DNA of 64,000 nucleotides from Myxococcales bacterium (GCA_016794525.1 JAEUJY010000146.1:1-64000), one strand, 5' to 3'; positions 34,537-43,571 are shown, numbered from the stretch's first letter. Numbers and translations are program-made. Notes: generated by a model from the letters alone, not told the origin.

Positions 34537-36522
34537 ATGAAGAACCTGTTGCGCTACCTGATCCTGCCGCCGGAGATCTCGACCTTCGAGCGCGCCTACC
34601 TCGCGCGCCTGAACCGGATCGCGCTGATCTTCTTCTGGTTGCACCTGCCGGCGTTCGTCGGCGTCGCGGCGCTGGCCGGGACCAGCATGGCGCTCGCCGG
34701 CGTGCTGACCGCCTTCGTGTTGATCGGCCCGACGGTCGCGTACCTGACGCTGCGCGACCCGCGGGCGATGGCGCTGGTGTCGGCGGTGGCCGCGATGATG
34801 ATGGGCGGCGTGCTGGTCTACGTCGGGCAGGGCCCGATGCAGATCGAGATGCACTTCTACTTCTTCGTGCTGCTGGCGCTGCTCGCCGTCTTCGGCAACC
34901 CGCTGTCGGTCGTCGTCGCGGCGGTCACGGTCGCCGTCCACCACGCCGTGATGTGGGCGGTCTTCGTCCGCGGCGTCTTCAACTACGACGCCTCGATCTG
35001 GACGGTGGCGGTGCACGCGGCGTTCGTGGTGCTCGAGAGCGTCGCCGCGGTGTTCGTCGCCCGCAGCTTCTTCGACAACGTGATCGGGCTCGAGAAGATC
35101 GTCGCCGCGCGCACCGCGGAGCTGGACGCGCGCAACGCGGACCTGCGGCTCGTGCTCGACAGCGTCGGCCAGGGCTTCATCACGGTCGGCCTCGACGGCC
35201 GCGTCGTCGGCGCGCCGTCGCGGATCGTCGGCGAGTGGTTCGGCGGCGCCGCCGCCGGCGCGGCGATCTGGGAGATCGTCTGCCGCGACGACGCGACCGC
35301 GGCGGGCTGGATGCAGCTCGGGTGGGAGGCGCTGGGCGACGGCGTGCTGCCGCTGCCGCTGGCGCTCGACCAGCTGCCCCGCGCGCGCACCTACGGCGAC
35401 CGCACGCTGCGCATCGAGTACCGGCCGGTCGGCGCCGACGATCCGCCGGCCAAGCTGGTCGTCATCATCACCGACGCCACCGCCGAGGTCGCGCGCGAGG
35501 CGGCCGAGCAGAGCCAGCGCGAGCTGTCGGCCGCGCTCGAGCGCTCGGCGCGGGATCGCCGCGGGTTCGTCGAGTTCATCGCCGAGGCCGACCGGCTGAT
35601 CGCCGAGGTCGACGAGGACCGGCCGCTGCCCGACGTCCGCCGCACGATCCACACGATCAAGGGCAACACCTCGCTGTTCGGCGTCAGCTCGGTCAGCACC
35701 AAGTGCCACGCGATCGAGGCCGGGATCATCGACGAGGCCCGGCCGCCGTCGAGCGCCGATCGCAGCGAGCTCGACGCGCTGTGGCGGCGCTACCGCCAGC
35801 GGGTGTCGCCGCTGGTCGGCGAGCGCGTCGGGAAGGTGATCGAGGTCGATCGCGACGAGTTCGATGCGGCGCTGGCCCAGGCCAACGACAACGCGGCGCT
35901 GTCGGCGCGGCTGCGCAGCTGGCGCGACGAGCCGGCGCGGCCCCGGCTGGCGCGCTTCGGCGAGGCGGCGCAGGCGCTGGCGACCCGGCTGGGCAAGGCC
36001 GAGCTGGCGATCGAGATCGACGCCCAGGAGGTGATGTTCGACCCGGACCGCTGGGCGCCGTTCTGGGGCGCGATGATCCACGCCATCCGCAACGCGGTCG
36101 ATCACGGCCTCGAGACCACCGCCGAGCGGATCGCCGCGGGCAAGCCGGCGGTCGGCCGCCTGGACCTGCGCTGCGCGCGCCGCGGCGACCGGATCGTGAT
36201 CGAGGTCGCCGACGACGGTCGCGGCGTCGACTGGGGCGTGATCGCCGCGCGGGCCCAGGCCGCCGGCCTGCCGGCGGACGATCGGCGGGCGCTGTTCGCG
36301 GCGCTGTTCGCCGACGGCGTGTCGACCCGCGACGAGGTCAGCGAGGTCTCGGGCCGCGGCGTCGGCATGGGCGCGCTGCGCGCCGCCACCGAGGCGCTGG
36401 GCGGCACGATCGACGTCGCCAGCGCGCCCGGCCAGGGGACCCGCCTGACCTTCGCGATCCCCGAGCCGCAGCCGATCGCCGCGGCCGCGAGTCGGCCCCG
36501 CCGCGCCAGCCTGCGCGCCTGA
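34537..36522 (+). CDS. Membrane histidine kinase of CheA type (Hpt + HATPase, no CheW domain)
   Basis: A 661-residue kinase. About six membrane helices fill residues 28-185. A PAS-like segment follows (residues 195-320: LRLVLDSVGQGFITVGLDGRV). An Hpt domain carries His372 in RRTIHTIKGNTSLFG. The ATPase domain has the N box IHAIRNAVDHGLE, G1 VADDGRGVD and G2 SGRGVGMGAL. These are CheA-type boxes, but the receptor-coupling CheW-like domain is missing and the protein is membrane-bound. It may feed phosphate to the CheY proteins independently of receptors. GAGGA precedes the ATG by 4 nt. It lies 7 nt after the thioredoxin-like gene. Confidence 0.87.
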   Translation: MKNLLRYLILPPEISTFERAYLARLNRIALIFFWLHLPAFVGVAALAGTSMALAGVLTAFVLIGPTVAYLTLRDPRAMALVSAVAAMMMGGVLVYVGQGPMQIEMHFYFFVLLALLAVFGNPLSVVVAAVTVAVHHAVMWAVFVRGVFNYDASIWTVAVHAAFVVLESVAAVFVARSFFDNVIGLEKIVAARTAELDARNADLRLVLDSVGQGFITVGLDGRVVGAPSRIVGEWFGGAAAGAAIWEIVCRDDATAAGWMQLGWEALGDGVLPLPLALDQLPRARTYGDRTLRIEYRPVGADDPPAKLVVIITDATAEVAREAAEQSQRELSAALERSARDRRGFVEFIAEADRLIAEVDEDRPLPDVRRTIHTIKGNTSLFGVSSVSTKCHAIEAGIIDEARPPSSADRSELDALWRRYRQRVSPLVGERVGKVIEVDRDEFDAALAQANDNAALSARLRSWRDEPARPRLARFGEAAQALATRLGKAELAIEIDAQEVMFDPDRWAPFWGAMIHAIRNAVDHGLETTAERIAAGKPAVGRLDLRCARRGDRIVIEVADDGRGVDWGVIAARAQAAGLPADDRRALFAALFADGVSTRDEVSEVSGRGVGMGALRAATEALGGTIDVASAPGQGTRLTFAIPEPQPIAAAASRPRRASLRA

Positions 36523-36653
36523 CCATCCCTTCGATCATCCCAACCCCCGGAGTCTTCGATGCAGCCCAACCTGAGCCTCCGCCTCTCGGCCCGCGGCTCC
36601 GCACAGCCCGCAGCGGCCCCGTCCCCGGCCGTCCGGTCGGTGGGGGCGTGACG

Positions 36654-37580
36654 ATGTGGCCCTTCGCGCGGCCCCGGCCGCCCTCGGCGATCCCCGTCAG
36701 CGAGGTCTCGGTCGGCGACCTGCTCGGCGCGTTGCGGGGCCGGCTGGTGCGCCGCATCAAGGAGGTCAACGCGACCACCGAGCGCGAGACGCTGGCCGCC
36801 GGCGGCGCGCTGTCGCACCTGGTCGACGTCGGGCGCGGCCACGCGGCGGAGGTGCGGCGCGTGCTCGACCACGTCGTCAGCGGCGACGGCGCGACGCTCA
36901 CCAAGGCGGTGCGCGAGCTGGCCCAGCGGATGCGCAGCGACCTCGATCGCGTCGCGGGCTCGCTGCAGCAGCACTGCAACGAGGTCGCGGCGGCCAGCAG
37001 CCACGCCGGCCAGATCGCGACCGCCGCCGGCGACATCGCCAGCCTGGCCAGCCAGGCGCGGACCCTGGCGCTCAACGCGCGCATCGAGGCGGCTCGGGTC
37101 GGCGACCACGGCTTCGCGGTGATCGCGCAGGAGATGAAGCGGCTGTCCGACGCGATCGCGGCGACCAACGCGACGATCAACCGGCTCGCGGGCTCGCTGG
37201 GCACCGAGCTGCCGGCGCTCCGGGCGCAGAGCGCGTCGCTGGGCGCCGAGACCAGCGCGCTGGCCGGCGACCTGCGCGCGGACCTGTCCAACGTCGAGCG
37301 CCAGCTCGAGTTGCTGCACGAGCAGGTGCGCGGCGCGCTCGACGCGACCGACCACACCGTCACGTCGATGCTCGACGCCAGCCACACCGCGCTGTCGCAC
37401 CTGCAGTTCCAGGACGTCTGCGCGCAGCAGCTGCTCGCCGTCGACGGCTGGGTGCACGAGGCGCAGACCGCGGTGACGCCCGACGGGCCCCGCGCCGCGA
37501 TCGCGCCGCCGGTCCAGACCACGCTGGGCGCCGGCGCCGGACCGCCGGTCCAGCCCGCCGGCGAGGTCGCCCTGTTCTGA
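36654..37580 (+). CDS. Soluble receptor-like protein with MCP signalling domain
   Basis: A 308-residue protein without membrane segments. The middle contains the chemoreceptor-like tip IASLASQARTLALNARIEAARVGDHGFAVIAQEMK, and long coiled-coil stretches flank it (DLLGALRGRLVRRIKEVNAT, LSNVERQLELLHEQVRGAL). The C-terminal segment SHLQFQDVCAQQL also occurs in cytosolic MCP-like proteins that pair with dedicated kinases. It directly follows the membrane CheA-type kinase and is probably its partner. A GTG six bases upstream is an alternative start. Two terminator hairpins follow the gene. Confidence 0.8.
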   Translation: MWPFARPRPPSAIPVSEVSVGDLLGALRGRLVRRIKEVNATTERETLAAGGALSHLVDVGRGHAAEVRRVLDHVVSGDGATLTKAVRELAQRMRSDLDRVAGSLQQHCNEVAAASSHAGQIATAAGDIASLASQARTLALNARIEAARVGDHGFAVIAQEMKRLSDAIAATNATINRLAGSLGTELPALRAQSASLGAETSALAGDLRADLSNVERQLELLHEQVRGALDATDHTVTSMLDASHTALSHLQFQDVCAQQLLAVDGWVHEAQTAVTPDGPRAAIAPPVQTTLGAGAGPPVQPAGEVALF

Positions 37581-37647
37581 CGGGGGAGGGCCGTTGTGAG
37601 AGGCCTCGCGAAGCCGCGCGCAGCGGATCTCGCGTTTCGGGTGGGGG

Positions 37648-37687
37648 CCCCACGTCTTGTGGGGGAGGGCCTTTGCGAAAGGCCCTC
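37648..37687 (+). terminator. Tandem hairpins after the chemosensory operon
   Basis: CCCCAC-GTCTT-GTGGGG (37648-37664) is followed at once by GAGGGCCTTT-GCG-AAAGGCCCTC (37665-37687). Confidence 0.65.
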
Positions 37688-37699
37688 TCGAGAACACCG

Positions 37700-37724
37700 G
37701 GAGGGCCTTTGCGAAAGGCCCTCC
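37700..37724 (-). terminator. Hairpin overlapping the lipoprotein stop codon
   Basis: GGAGGGCCTTT-GCG-AAAGGCCCTCC, 11 bp, almost a copy of the hairpin at 37665-37687. The TAG stop of the minus-strand gene shares its base 37724, as at 20601. Confidence 0.65.
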
Positions 37725-38464
37725 TAGAATATGTCAGGCGGCGGCTGATCCTCGGTCGGCGTGGCCGGCGCCTCGTCCTCGGGCGCGGGCTGGATGTGGA
37801 TGTCGTCGATCAGCCACTCGTCGTCTTCCTTGCGGATGACGATGCGGTAGCGCATGCCGGCCTCGTCCCAGCGCAGCTCGGCGCGGTCGGTGCCGATCTC
37901 CTCGATCGTGCCCTCGACCTTGCGCTCGAGGCCGGCGAGGAAGCCGTCGAGCTGGCGCATCAGGCCCTCGCGGCGGCGACGGGTCAGCGAGCGCAGGAAC
38001 GCGTTGAGGTCGTGATCGCGGATCGCCTCGGCGAACATCCGCACCGCCTCGCGTGGGCGCGCGGCGTGGGTGCGCGACACCAGCGGCGCGGCCAGCCGCC
38101 ACCGCGCCTGATCGCGGACCAGGTTGACCGCCTTGCCGTCGGCGAACGTGATCGTGGCACGCTCGCCGGCGTCGGGATCGGCGGCCAGCGCCTCGCGCAG
38201 CCGCGCCACCTGCCACGCCCGCTCGGCGGCGCTGGCCTGCCACTGCAGGCGGAACTCCTCGAAGCTGACCCGGGCCCGGGCGTCGCGCGACAGGAGCGCG
38301 TAGGCGGCGGCCGGATCGTCCCCGGCCAGCGCGCCGACGATCGCGCCGGCGCCGTGCTTGGCCGGCGTCGGGTTGCGCAGGCCACCGGTGCACGCGGTGG
38401 CGGCGAGCGCGAGCGCGAGCGCGGTGGCGGTGGCGGTGCCGCGCGAGCCGAAGACCGTGCCCAT
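37724..38464 (-). CDS. Lipoprotein of unknown function
   Basis: A 246-residue predicted lipoprotein with Cys25 in LAATACTGG as lipid anchor. The mature part is mostly helical (AAAYALLSRDARARVSFEEF, AFLRSLTRRRREGLMRQLDGFL) and ends with a two-strand segment (MRYRIVIRKEDDEWLIDDIHI) and an acidic Pro-rich tail. The pattern of a repeated helical plus beta unit resembles DUF4878/NTF2-like lipoproteins that follow 'GAIVGALAGDDPAAAYALLS', but I cannot name the family firmly. A TATCTT -10 lies 8 nt before the ATG. Confidence 0.65.
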   Translation of the reverse strand: MGTVFGSRGTATATALALALAATACTGGLRNPTPAKHGAGAIVGALAGDDPAAAYALLSRDARARVSFEEFRLQWQASAAERAWQVARLREALAADPDAGERATITFADGKAVNLVRDQARWRLAAPLVSRTHAARPREAVRMFAEAIRDHDLNAFLRSLTRRRREGLMRQLDGFLAGLERKVEGTIEEIGTDRAELRWDEAGMRYRIVIRKEDDEWLIDDIHIQPAPEDEAPATPTEDQPPPDIF

Positions 38465-38472
38465 GTGCGTCG

Positions 38473-38478
38473 AAGATA
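38473..38478 (-). promoter_or_regulatory. -10 element of the lipoprotein gene 37724-38464
   Basis: Minus-strand TATCTT ends 8 nt before the ATG. A long GC dinucleotide run fills the spacer region upstream and no -35 is evident. Confidence 0.4.
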
Positions 38479-38509
38479 GGCGATCGCGCGCGCGCGCGCA
38501 CGGGCGCCG

Positions 38510-38543
38510 AAAAACAAACCGCCGAGGCGGAATGCCTCGGCGG
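38510..38543 (-). terminator. Rho-independent terminator downstream of nadB
   Basis: A 10-bp stem (38519-38528 with 38534-38543, loop GGAAT on the plus strand), followed on the minus strand by TTTGTTTTT. It lies 240 nt after the nadB stop. Confidence 0.8.
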
Positions 38544-38783
38544 CCCCTCGCAACGTTGTGGCCGTCCGTCAAGTAAACGCTGCGAGAGTACGGACGGGGG
38601 TATTGCGACCGCGGTGCCAGGTGTCGCGGCGGGGCGCGCCGGGGTTGCCTCGGATCCGCGGCACGCGGGTTCTGTAAGCAATTCCAGCGGGTTGCGTCGC
38701 GGAGGCGGCCGCCGACGCGGTCGATCCCGTGAACCCCCGTTGACGCTGGCGGGTGTGAAACCGGCCGCCGCGTGGCGCGCGCG
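38544..38783 (-). other. Non-coding stretch between nadB and its terminator
   Basis: About 240 nt with no convincing reading frame. Two alternative pairings are visible: CCGTCCGT (about 38563-38570) with ACGGACGG, and CTCGCA with TGCGAG in the same segment. The stretch lies between the nadB stop and a strong terminator, so it is transcribed as a long 3' UTR or holds a separate small RNA. Nothing else was recognised. Confidence 0.35.
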
Positions 38784-40370
38784 CTACGCCGCGGGCCCGT
38801 TGGTCAGCTGCAGCTCGGTGTCGCGCACGACCTCGGCCTTGTGCGGGTAGTCGACCGTGTAGTGCAGCCCGCGCGACTCCTTGCGGCGGCGCGCGCTCTC
38901 GATGATCAGGTGCGCCACCAGCGCCAGGTTGCGCAGCTCGATCATGTCGCTGGTGATCTTGAAGTTCCAGTAGTACTCGCGCAGCTCGTCGCGCAGGAGC
39001 TCGATCCGGCGCCGCGCGCGATCGATGCGCTTGTCGGAGCGGACGATGCCGACGTAGCTCCACATGAACCGGCGGATCTCGTCCCAGTTGAGCGAGACGA
39101 CGATCGCGTCGTTGGAGTCGGTCGCGTCGCCCGACTGCCACGGCGTGATGTGGCTCGGCCGCACCGCCACCGCGTCCTTGACGTGGGCCGCGGCGCGGCG
39201 CGCGTAGACCATGCCCTCGAGGAGCGAGTTCGACGCCAGCCGGCACGCGCCGTGGAGGCCGGTCCACGACACCTCGCCGATCGCGTAGAGGTTCTTGACC
39301 GTGGTCTGCCCGACCTCGTCGACCTTGACCCCGCCGCACATGTAGTGAGCCGCCGGCACCACCGGGATCGGCTGCTGGGTGATGTCGATGCCGAGCGCGA
39401 GGCAGCGCTCGGCGATGTTGGGGAACCGGCTCTTCACGAAGTCGGCCGGCAGGTGGGTCATGTCGAGGAACACCGAGTCGGCGCCCGACTTCTTGAGCTC
39501 GTTGTCGATCGCGCGGGCGACGACGTCGCGCGGGCCGAGCTCGGCCCGCTCGTGGTACGCGTCCATGAAGCGCTCGCCGGTGGCCAGCCGCAGCTTGCCG
39601 CCCTCGCCGCGCAGCGCCTCCGAGATCAGGAAGCTCTTGGCCATCGGGTGGTACAGCACCGTCGGGTGGAACTGCACGAACTCGAGGTTCGACACCACCG
39701 CGCCGATCCGGTACGCCATCGCCACGCCGTCGCCGGTCGCGACGTCGGGGTTGGAGGTGTAGACGTAGACCTTGCCGGCGCCGCCGGTGGCGAGGATCGT
39801 CGCGCGGGCGACGATCGTGTGGACCACGCCGGTGGCCTTCTCGAGCACGTAGGCGCCGAAGCACGCGGCGTCGCCGCCGTACTTGGCCATGCTCAGCAGG
39901 TCGACCGCGATGTGGTCCTCGAGCACGGTGATCCGCGGGTGGGCGGCGACCGCGGCCATCAACGCGCGCTGGATCTCGCGGCCGCTGACGTCCTCGTGGT
40001 GGACCACCCGGCGCCGGCTGTGGCCGCCCTCGCGGGTCAGGTCGAGCGCGCCGGCCGGCGTGCGATCGAGGTGGGTGCCGAGCGCGAGCAGCTTCTCGAC
40101 CGCGGCCGGGCCCTCGGCGATGATGCCCTCGACGACCTTGCGGTCGCACAGCCCGTCGCCGACGGTGAGCGTGTCGGCGACGTGCTGCTCGAAGCTGTCG
40201 TCGTCGGCCAGCACCGCGGCGACGCCGCCCTGGGCCCAGTTGGTGTTGGTGTCGATCGCGCCGCGCTTGGTGACGATCGTGACCTGCCCGTGCGCGGCGG
40301 CGTCGATGGCGAACGCCAGGCCGGCGATGCCGGTGCCGAGGACGAGGTAGTCGGTCTCGAGCTGGGCCAT
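38784..40370 (-). CDS. nadB: L-aspartate oxidase NadB
   Basis: Oxidises L-aspartate to iminoaspartate, the first step of de novo NAD synthesis, using FAD. The 528-residue protein starts with the dinucleotide-binding motif LVLGTGIAGLAFAID, then has TNTNWAQGGVAAV, the active-site segment EGGHSRRRVVHHED, FVQFHPTVLY, HYMCGGVKVDE and ASNSLLEGMVY, with the C-terminal helical domain of the succinate-dehydrogenase flavoprotein family. ATG 40370 is preferred to the upstream ATG 40382 because the latter lies within the TATGGT -10 element. nadA and nadC are not adjacent. Confidence 0.95.
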   Translation of the reverse strand: MAQLETDYLVLGTGIAGLAFAIDAAAHGQVTIVTKRGAIDTNTNWAQGGVAAVLADDDSFEQHVADTLTVGDGLCDRKVVEGIIAEGPAAVEKLLALGTHLDRTPAGALDLTREGGHSRRRVVHHEDVSGREIQRALMAAVAAHPRITVLEDHIAVDLLSMAKYGGDAACFGAYVLEKATGVVHTIVARATILATGGAGKVYVYTSNPDVATGDGVAMAYRIGAVVSNLEFVQFHPTVLYHPMAKSFLISEALRGEGGKLRLATGERFMDAYHERAELGPRDVVARAIDNELKKSGADSVFLDMTHLPADFVKSRFPNIAERCLALGIDITQQPIPVVPAAHYMCGGVKVDEVGQTTVKNLYAIGEVSWTGLHGACRLASNSLLEGMVYARRAAAHVKDAVAVRPSHITPWQSGDATDSNDAIVVSLNWDEIRRFMWSYVGIVRSDKRIDRARRRIELLRDELREYYWNFKITSDMIELRNLALVAHLIIESARRRKESRGLHYTVDYPHKAEVVRDTELQLTNGPAA

Positions 40371-40377
40371 GGGCGCG

Positions 40378-40383
40378 ACCATA
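40378..40383 (-). promoter_or_regulatory. -10 element of nadB
   Basis: Minus-strand TATGGT ends 7 nt before ATG 40370 and overlaps the alternative ATG at 40382. Confidence 0.45.
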
Positions 40384-40422
40384 CCCGGTTGGATGCGGGC
40401 GCTGGTGGCGTCGTCGCGGTTT

Positions 40423-41787
40423 TCACCGCGGCGCGACGTGGGAGACGAACTCCTCCAGCTTGCCGGCCGGGCCGCGGCCCAGCGTCGGCACCGCCTCGAT
40501 CGTCACCGCGAACGGGTGGCCGAGCGCGCGGTGGAGCGCGGCGGTCAGCGCGCCGTGATCGGCGGCGGTCAGCGGCGGATCGGCGACGACGCGCAGCCGC
40601 AGCCGGTCGACGTCGTCCTGGACCAGCTGCAGCTCGCGGTACCGCGCGGCCTGCCGGCACGCGACCGTGAACACCGGCCAGGCGGCGCGGCCGTCGGGGT
40701 AGCGCAACAGGCCGCGGCGGCGCCCGACGATCCGCGTCAGCACCGGCAGGCCGCGGCCGCACGGGCAGGGCGGCCCGACGGTGGCCAGGTCGCCGAGGTC
40801 GTAGCGGATGACCGGCGTGGCGAGGTTGTGCAGGTCGGTCACGACGACGCGCCCGGTGGCGCCCGGCGGGCACGGCCGGCCGTCGTCGTCGAGGATCTCG
40901 ACCCGCAGCCGCTCGGCGGCGACGTGGTAGTGGGCGTGGTCGGGGCACTGCAGCGCGACGTAGCCGACCTCCTGCGCCGAGTAGGTGTCGACGACCGGCA
41001 CGCCGAGCAGCGCGGCGCACGCGGCGCGGGTGGCCGGCGTCAGCGCCTCGCTGATCGTGCGCACCTGCCGCAGCGCGGGCAGGCGTGCGCCGCGGGCCGC
41101 CAGCGCGTGGACCACCGCGTCGAGCGCGGTCGGGTAGATCAGCAGGTAGGTCGGGTCGGTGCGCACCAGCCAGTCGACCTGCTCGTCGATCGTCGCGGTG
41201 ATCGACAAGAGCGACATCGGCGCGTCGGGCGCGATCGCCGCGGTGGCCGGGCCCCAGCCCCGCGCGCGCAGCCCGTCGGGCGGCGCCGCGCCGGCGGCGA
41301 CGTGGCGGATCGCCGCGAGGTGGGCGTCGAGATCGCGGCGGTGCCAGGCGTGATCGCGCAGCGTCAGCGCGCGCCACCACGCGGCCATCAGGTCGGTGGC
41401 GCGCAGCCGCACCGGCGCGCCGGTGGTGCGCGAGGTCGTGACCTCGTGCGCCTGGCCGTGGGCCGCGGGGTAGGCGCGGCTGAGCAGGTCGTCGCCGGCG
41501 GCGATCAGCTCGTCGCGGGTGGTGATCGGCACCCGCGCCCAGGCGTCGTCGGCGACGCCGTCGGGGCGGTCGGTGGCGACGCCGGCGAGGCGCGCGCGGT
41601 AGAACGCCGTCGACGCGGCGGCGTGGCGCACCAGCGCCGCCAGTTGACGGCGCTGGCCGGCGGCGAGCCGCGCGGCCGGCCACCACTGGCTCTGCTCGAG
41701 CTGCCAGGCCAGCGCCAGCGCGGTGGCGTCGGCGCCGGTCGGCACCGGTGGCCACGCGATCCCCGGGAGCTGCCCGTGCGTCGCCAC
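40423..41787 (-). CDS. PaaK-like AMP-dependent acyl-CoA ligase/adenylating enzyme
   Basis: A 454-residue adenylate-forming enzyme of the phenylacetate-CoA-ligase type. Landmarks are the SRTTGAPVRLR phosphate-loop variant of SSGTTG, TYLLIYPTALDAVV, RTISEALTP, YSAQEVGYVALQCP and the YDLGDLATVGPPCPCGRGLPVLTRIVGRR segment shared with PaaK and coronatine/capsule-associated homologues. GTG 41787 starts 2 nt after the stop of the propeller lipoprotein gene. The acid activated is unknown; polymer or surface-lipid modification is plausible because of its lipoprotein neighbour, but this is inferred. Confidence 0.78.
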   Translation of the reverse strand: MATHGQLPGIAWPPVPTGADATALALAWQLEQSQWWPAARLAAGQRRQLAALVRHAAASTAFYRARLAGVATDRPDGVADDAWARVPITTRDELIAAGDDLLSRAYPAAHGQAHEVTTSRTTGAPVRLRATDLMAAWWRALTLRDHAWHRRDLDAHLAAIRHVAAGAAPPDGLRARGWGPATAAIAPDAPMSLLSITATIDEQVDWLVRTDPTYLLIYPTALDAVVHALAARGARLPALRQVRTISEALTPATRAACAALLGVPVVDTYSAQEVGYVALQCPDHAHYHVAAERLRVEILDDDGRPCPPGATGRVVVTDLHNLATPVIRYDLGDLATVGPPCPCGRGLPVLTRIVGRRRGLLRYPDGRAAWPVFTVACRQAARYRELQLVQDDVDRLRLRVVADPPLTAADHGALTAALHRALGHPFAVTIEAVPTLGRGPAGKLEEFVSHVAPR

Positions 41788-41789
41788 CG

Positions 41790-43532
41790 TCAGAAGGCGG
41801 TGATCAGCGAGACGTCGGTCGCGTCGGAGGTCTGATCGAGCGGCGGGCTGACCTTGCGCGGCGCGCCCGCGGTCGCGACCGACGCCAGGTACGCGTCGGA
41901 GAACGTCGGCTGATCGTGATCGGCGCGGTACAGCACCCGGACGCCGTCGCCGGCGAAGCGGTAGCCGGCGCCGATGCCCTCGTCGGCGACGTCGATCGCC
42001 GGGCTGAGCTGGGTCGGCGCGCCGATCGTGGCGCCCAGCGCGAGGTGGTAGAGCGTCGGCGCGAAGGCCCGCGGCGGCAGCGCGCCGGCGGTCTCGGGCT
42101 GGGCGATGCCGCCCTCGGCGCCGTCGGCGCCCGCGCGGTAGGCCAGCGCGCCGCCGCCGGGCGCGATCGCGAAGTCGGTGACCTCGTCGGCGGCGTCGGT
42201 GGCCAGCGGCGTCAGCGGCGTGGTGGTCAGCGGCGCGGCGACCGCCACGCGGTACAGCCGATCGTAGCCGCCGGCGGTCTGCCGGAAGTAGATCTGCCCG
42301 CCGTCGGCGCTGATCGCGAAGTCGGCGCGCACGGTGTCGCCGAGCGCGCCGTCGGCCAGCCGCGTCGCGTCGGCCGCCGGCGTCAGCGGCGCGCGCCACA
42401 GCGAGGTGCGGAGGAACGCGTTGCCGCCGGTGAAGACGACGGCGTCGCCGGCCGGGCTCAGCTGGTACTCCTCGACCTGGCCCTCGGCGCCGTCGGCGTA
42501 GGTGATCGGCGTCGCGGTCCCGGGGCTGGCGACGCTGACGAGGTTGAGCTGCAGGCGCCCGGTGGCGCTGTCGAAGGCGCGGTACACGACCCGCGCGCCG
42601 TCGCTGCTGAGCCGCAGATCCCACACCGCGTCGGTGGTGGTCGGGTTGAGCTTCGCGCTCGGCCCCGGCGTCGCCGCGGTCAGGTCGACGGCGTACGCCT
42701 CGTCGATCCCGTCGGTGTCCTGGTCGGCGACGTAGGCCGCGCGCCGGCCGTCGGCCGACAGCGCGAACACCCGCGAGACGTTGCCGCCGGTGACCAGCGT
42801 GCCGTTGACCTTGTGGGCCACGCCCGGGCTGGCGACCGCGACCACGAACAGCTCGGTGATGCCGACGTCGGTGTCGGTGGTGCGGTACAGGACGTGCGAG
42901 CCGTCGGCGCTCACCGCGAAGCCAGGCTCGACGTCGACGTCGGTGGCCAGCGGCGCCGACAGCCGGGTCCAGGCGCCGCCGCGCGGGCCGACCAGGAACA
43001 GCTCGAAGACGTCCGCGGTCTCGGCCGCGAGCAGGATCACCCGCCCGTCGGGCAGCACCGCGTGGTCGAGCACACGGCCGGTGACGAACGTCGTCGTGTT
43101 GAGCGCGCGCAGCGCGAACGTGACGTCGTCGAGGACGAACGCGTCGCGGCCGACCGTGCCGTCCATCAGCGAGGTCTGCAGCACCGCCAGCGGCTCGGCG
43201 CAGTCGCCGGCCACGCAGCTGGTGCCGGTCGAGCACGCGGTCGCGCAGTCGCCGCAGTGCGCCGGCGAGGTCTGCGGGTCGACGCAGGCGCCGCCGCAGT
43301 CGATCTCGGGCCCGGTGCACGCGGCCGTGCCCTGGCACGCGCCGGCGACGCAGGTCTCGCCGCTGTCGCAGCCGTGCCCGCACGCGCCGCAGTTGGCGGG
43401 GTCGATCATCAGGTCGACGCAGGTGGTGCCGCACACCATCTGCGTGCACGGCGGCGCGCTGTCCTCGCACGCCGGCAGCGCGGCCAGGAGCGTCGGCAAG
43501 AGGAGGCCGGTGGCGAAGGTGGTGCGGCTCAT
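41790..43532 (-). CDS. Cys-rich lipoprotein with TolB-like propeller
   Basis: A 580-residue lipoprotein with lipid-anchor Cys22 (LAALPAC). Residues 28-115 hold two copies of a Cys-rich unit (CGTTCVDLMIDPANCGACGHGC, with CVAGAC, repeated as CGGACVDPQTSPAHCGDC), a unit frequent in myxobacterial surface proteins. The remaining 460 residues carry at least eight PD40-type repeats (FAVSADGSHVLYRTT, FALSADGRRAAYVAD, LRLSSDGARVVYRAF, YQLSPAGDAVVFTGG). It probably binds a ligand at the cell surface. The adenylating enzyme follows after 2 nt. The methyltransferase gene diverges 39 nt away. Confidence 0.82.
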   Translation of the reverse strand: MSRTTFATGLLLPTLLAALPACEDSAPPCTQMVCGTTCVDLMIDPANCGACGHGCDSGETCVAGACQGTAACTGPEIDCGGACVDPQTSPAHCGDCATACSTGTSCVAGDCAEPLAVLQTSLMDGTVGRDAFVLDDVTFALRALNTTTFVTGRVLDHAVLPDGRVILLAAETADVFELFLVGPRGGAWTRLSAPLATDVDVEPGFAVSADGSHVLYRTTDTDVGITELFVVAVASPGVAHKVNGTLVTGGNVSRVFALSADGRRAAYVADQDTDGIDEAYAVDLTAATPGPSAKLNPTTTDAVWDLRLSSDGARVVYRAFDSATGRLQLNLVSVASPGTATPITYADGAEGQVEEYQLSPAGDAVVFTGGNAFLRTSLWRAPLTPAADATRLADGALGDTVRADFAISADGGQIYFRQTAGGYDRLYRVAVAAPLTTTPLTPLATDAADEVTDFAIAPGGGALAYRAGADGAEGGIAQPETAGALPPRAFAPTLYHLALGATIGAPTQLSPAIDVADEGIGAGYRFAGDGVRVLYRADHDQPTFSDAYLASVATAGAPRKVSPPLDQTSDATDVSLITAF

Positions 43533-43551
43533 GGCGACGTCCTGGGGCGGC

Positions 43552-43561
43552 AGCATATCCT
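43552..43561. promoter_or_regulatory. Overlapping divergent -10 elements
   Basis: agcatatcct holds TATGCT for the minus-strand lipoprotein gene (43552-43557, 19 nt from its ATG) and TATCCT for the plus-strand methyltransferase (43556-43561, 10 nt from its ATG). RNA polymerase could serve only one side at a time. Confidence 0.4.
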
Positions 43562-43571
43562 GGCGGCCGCG

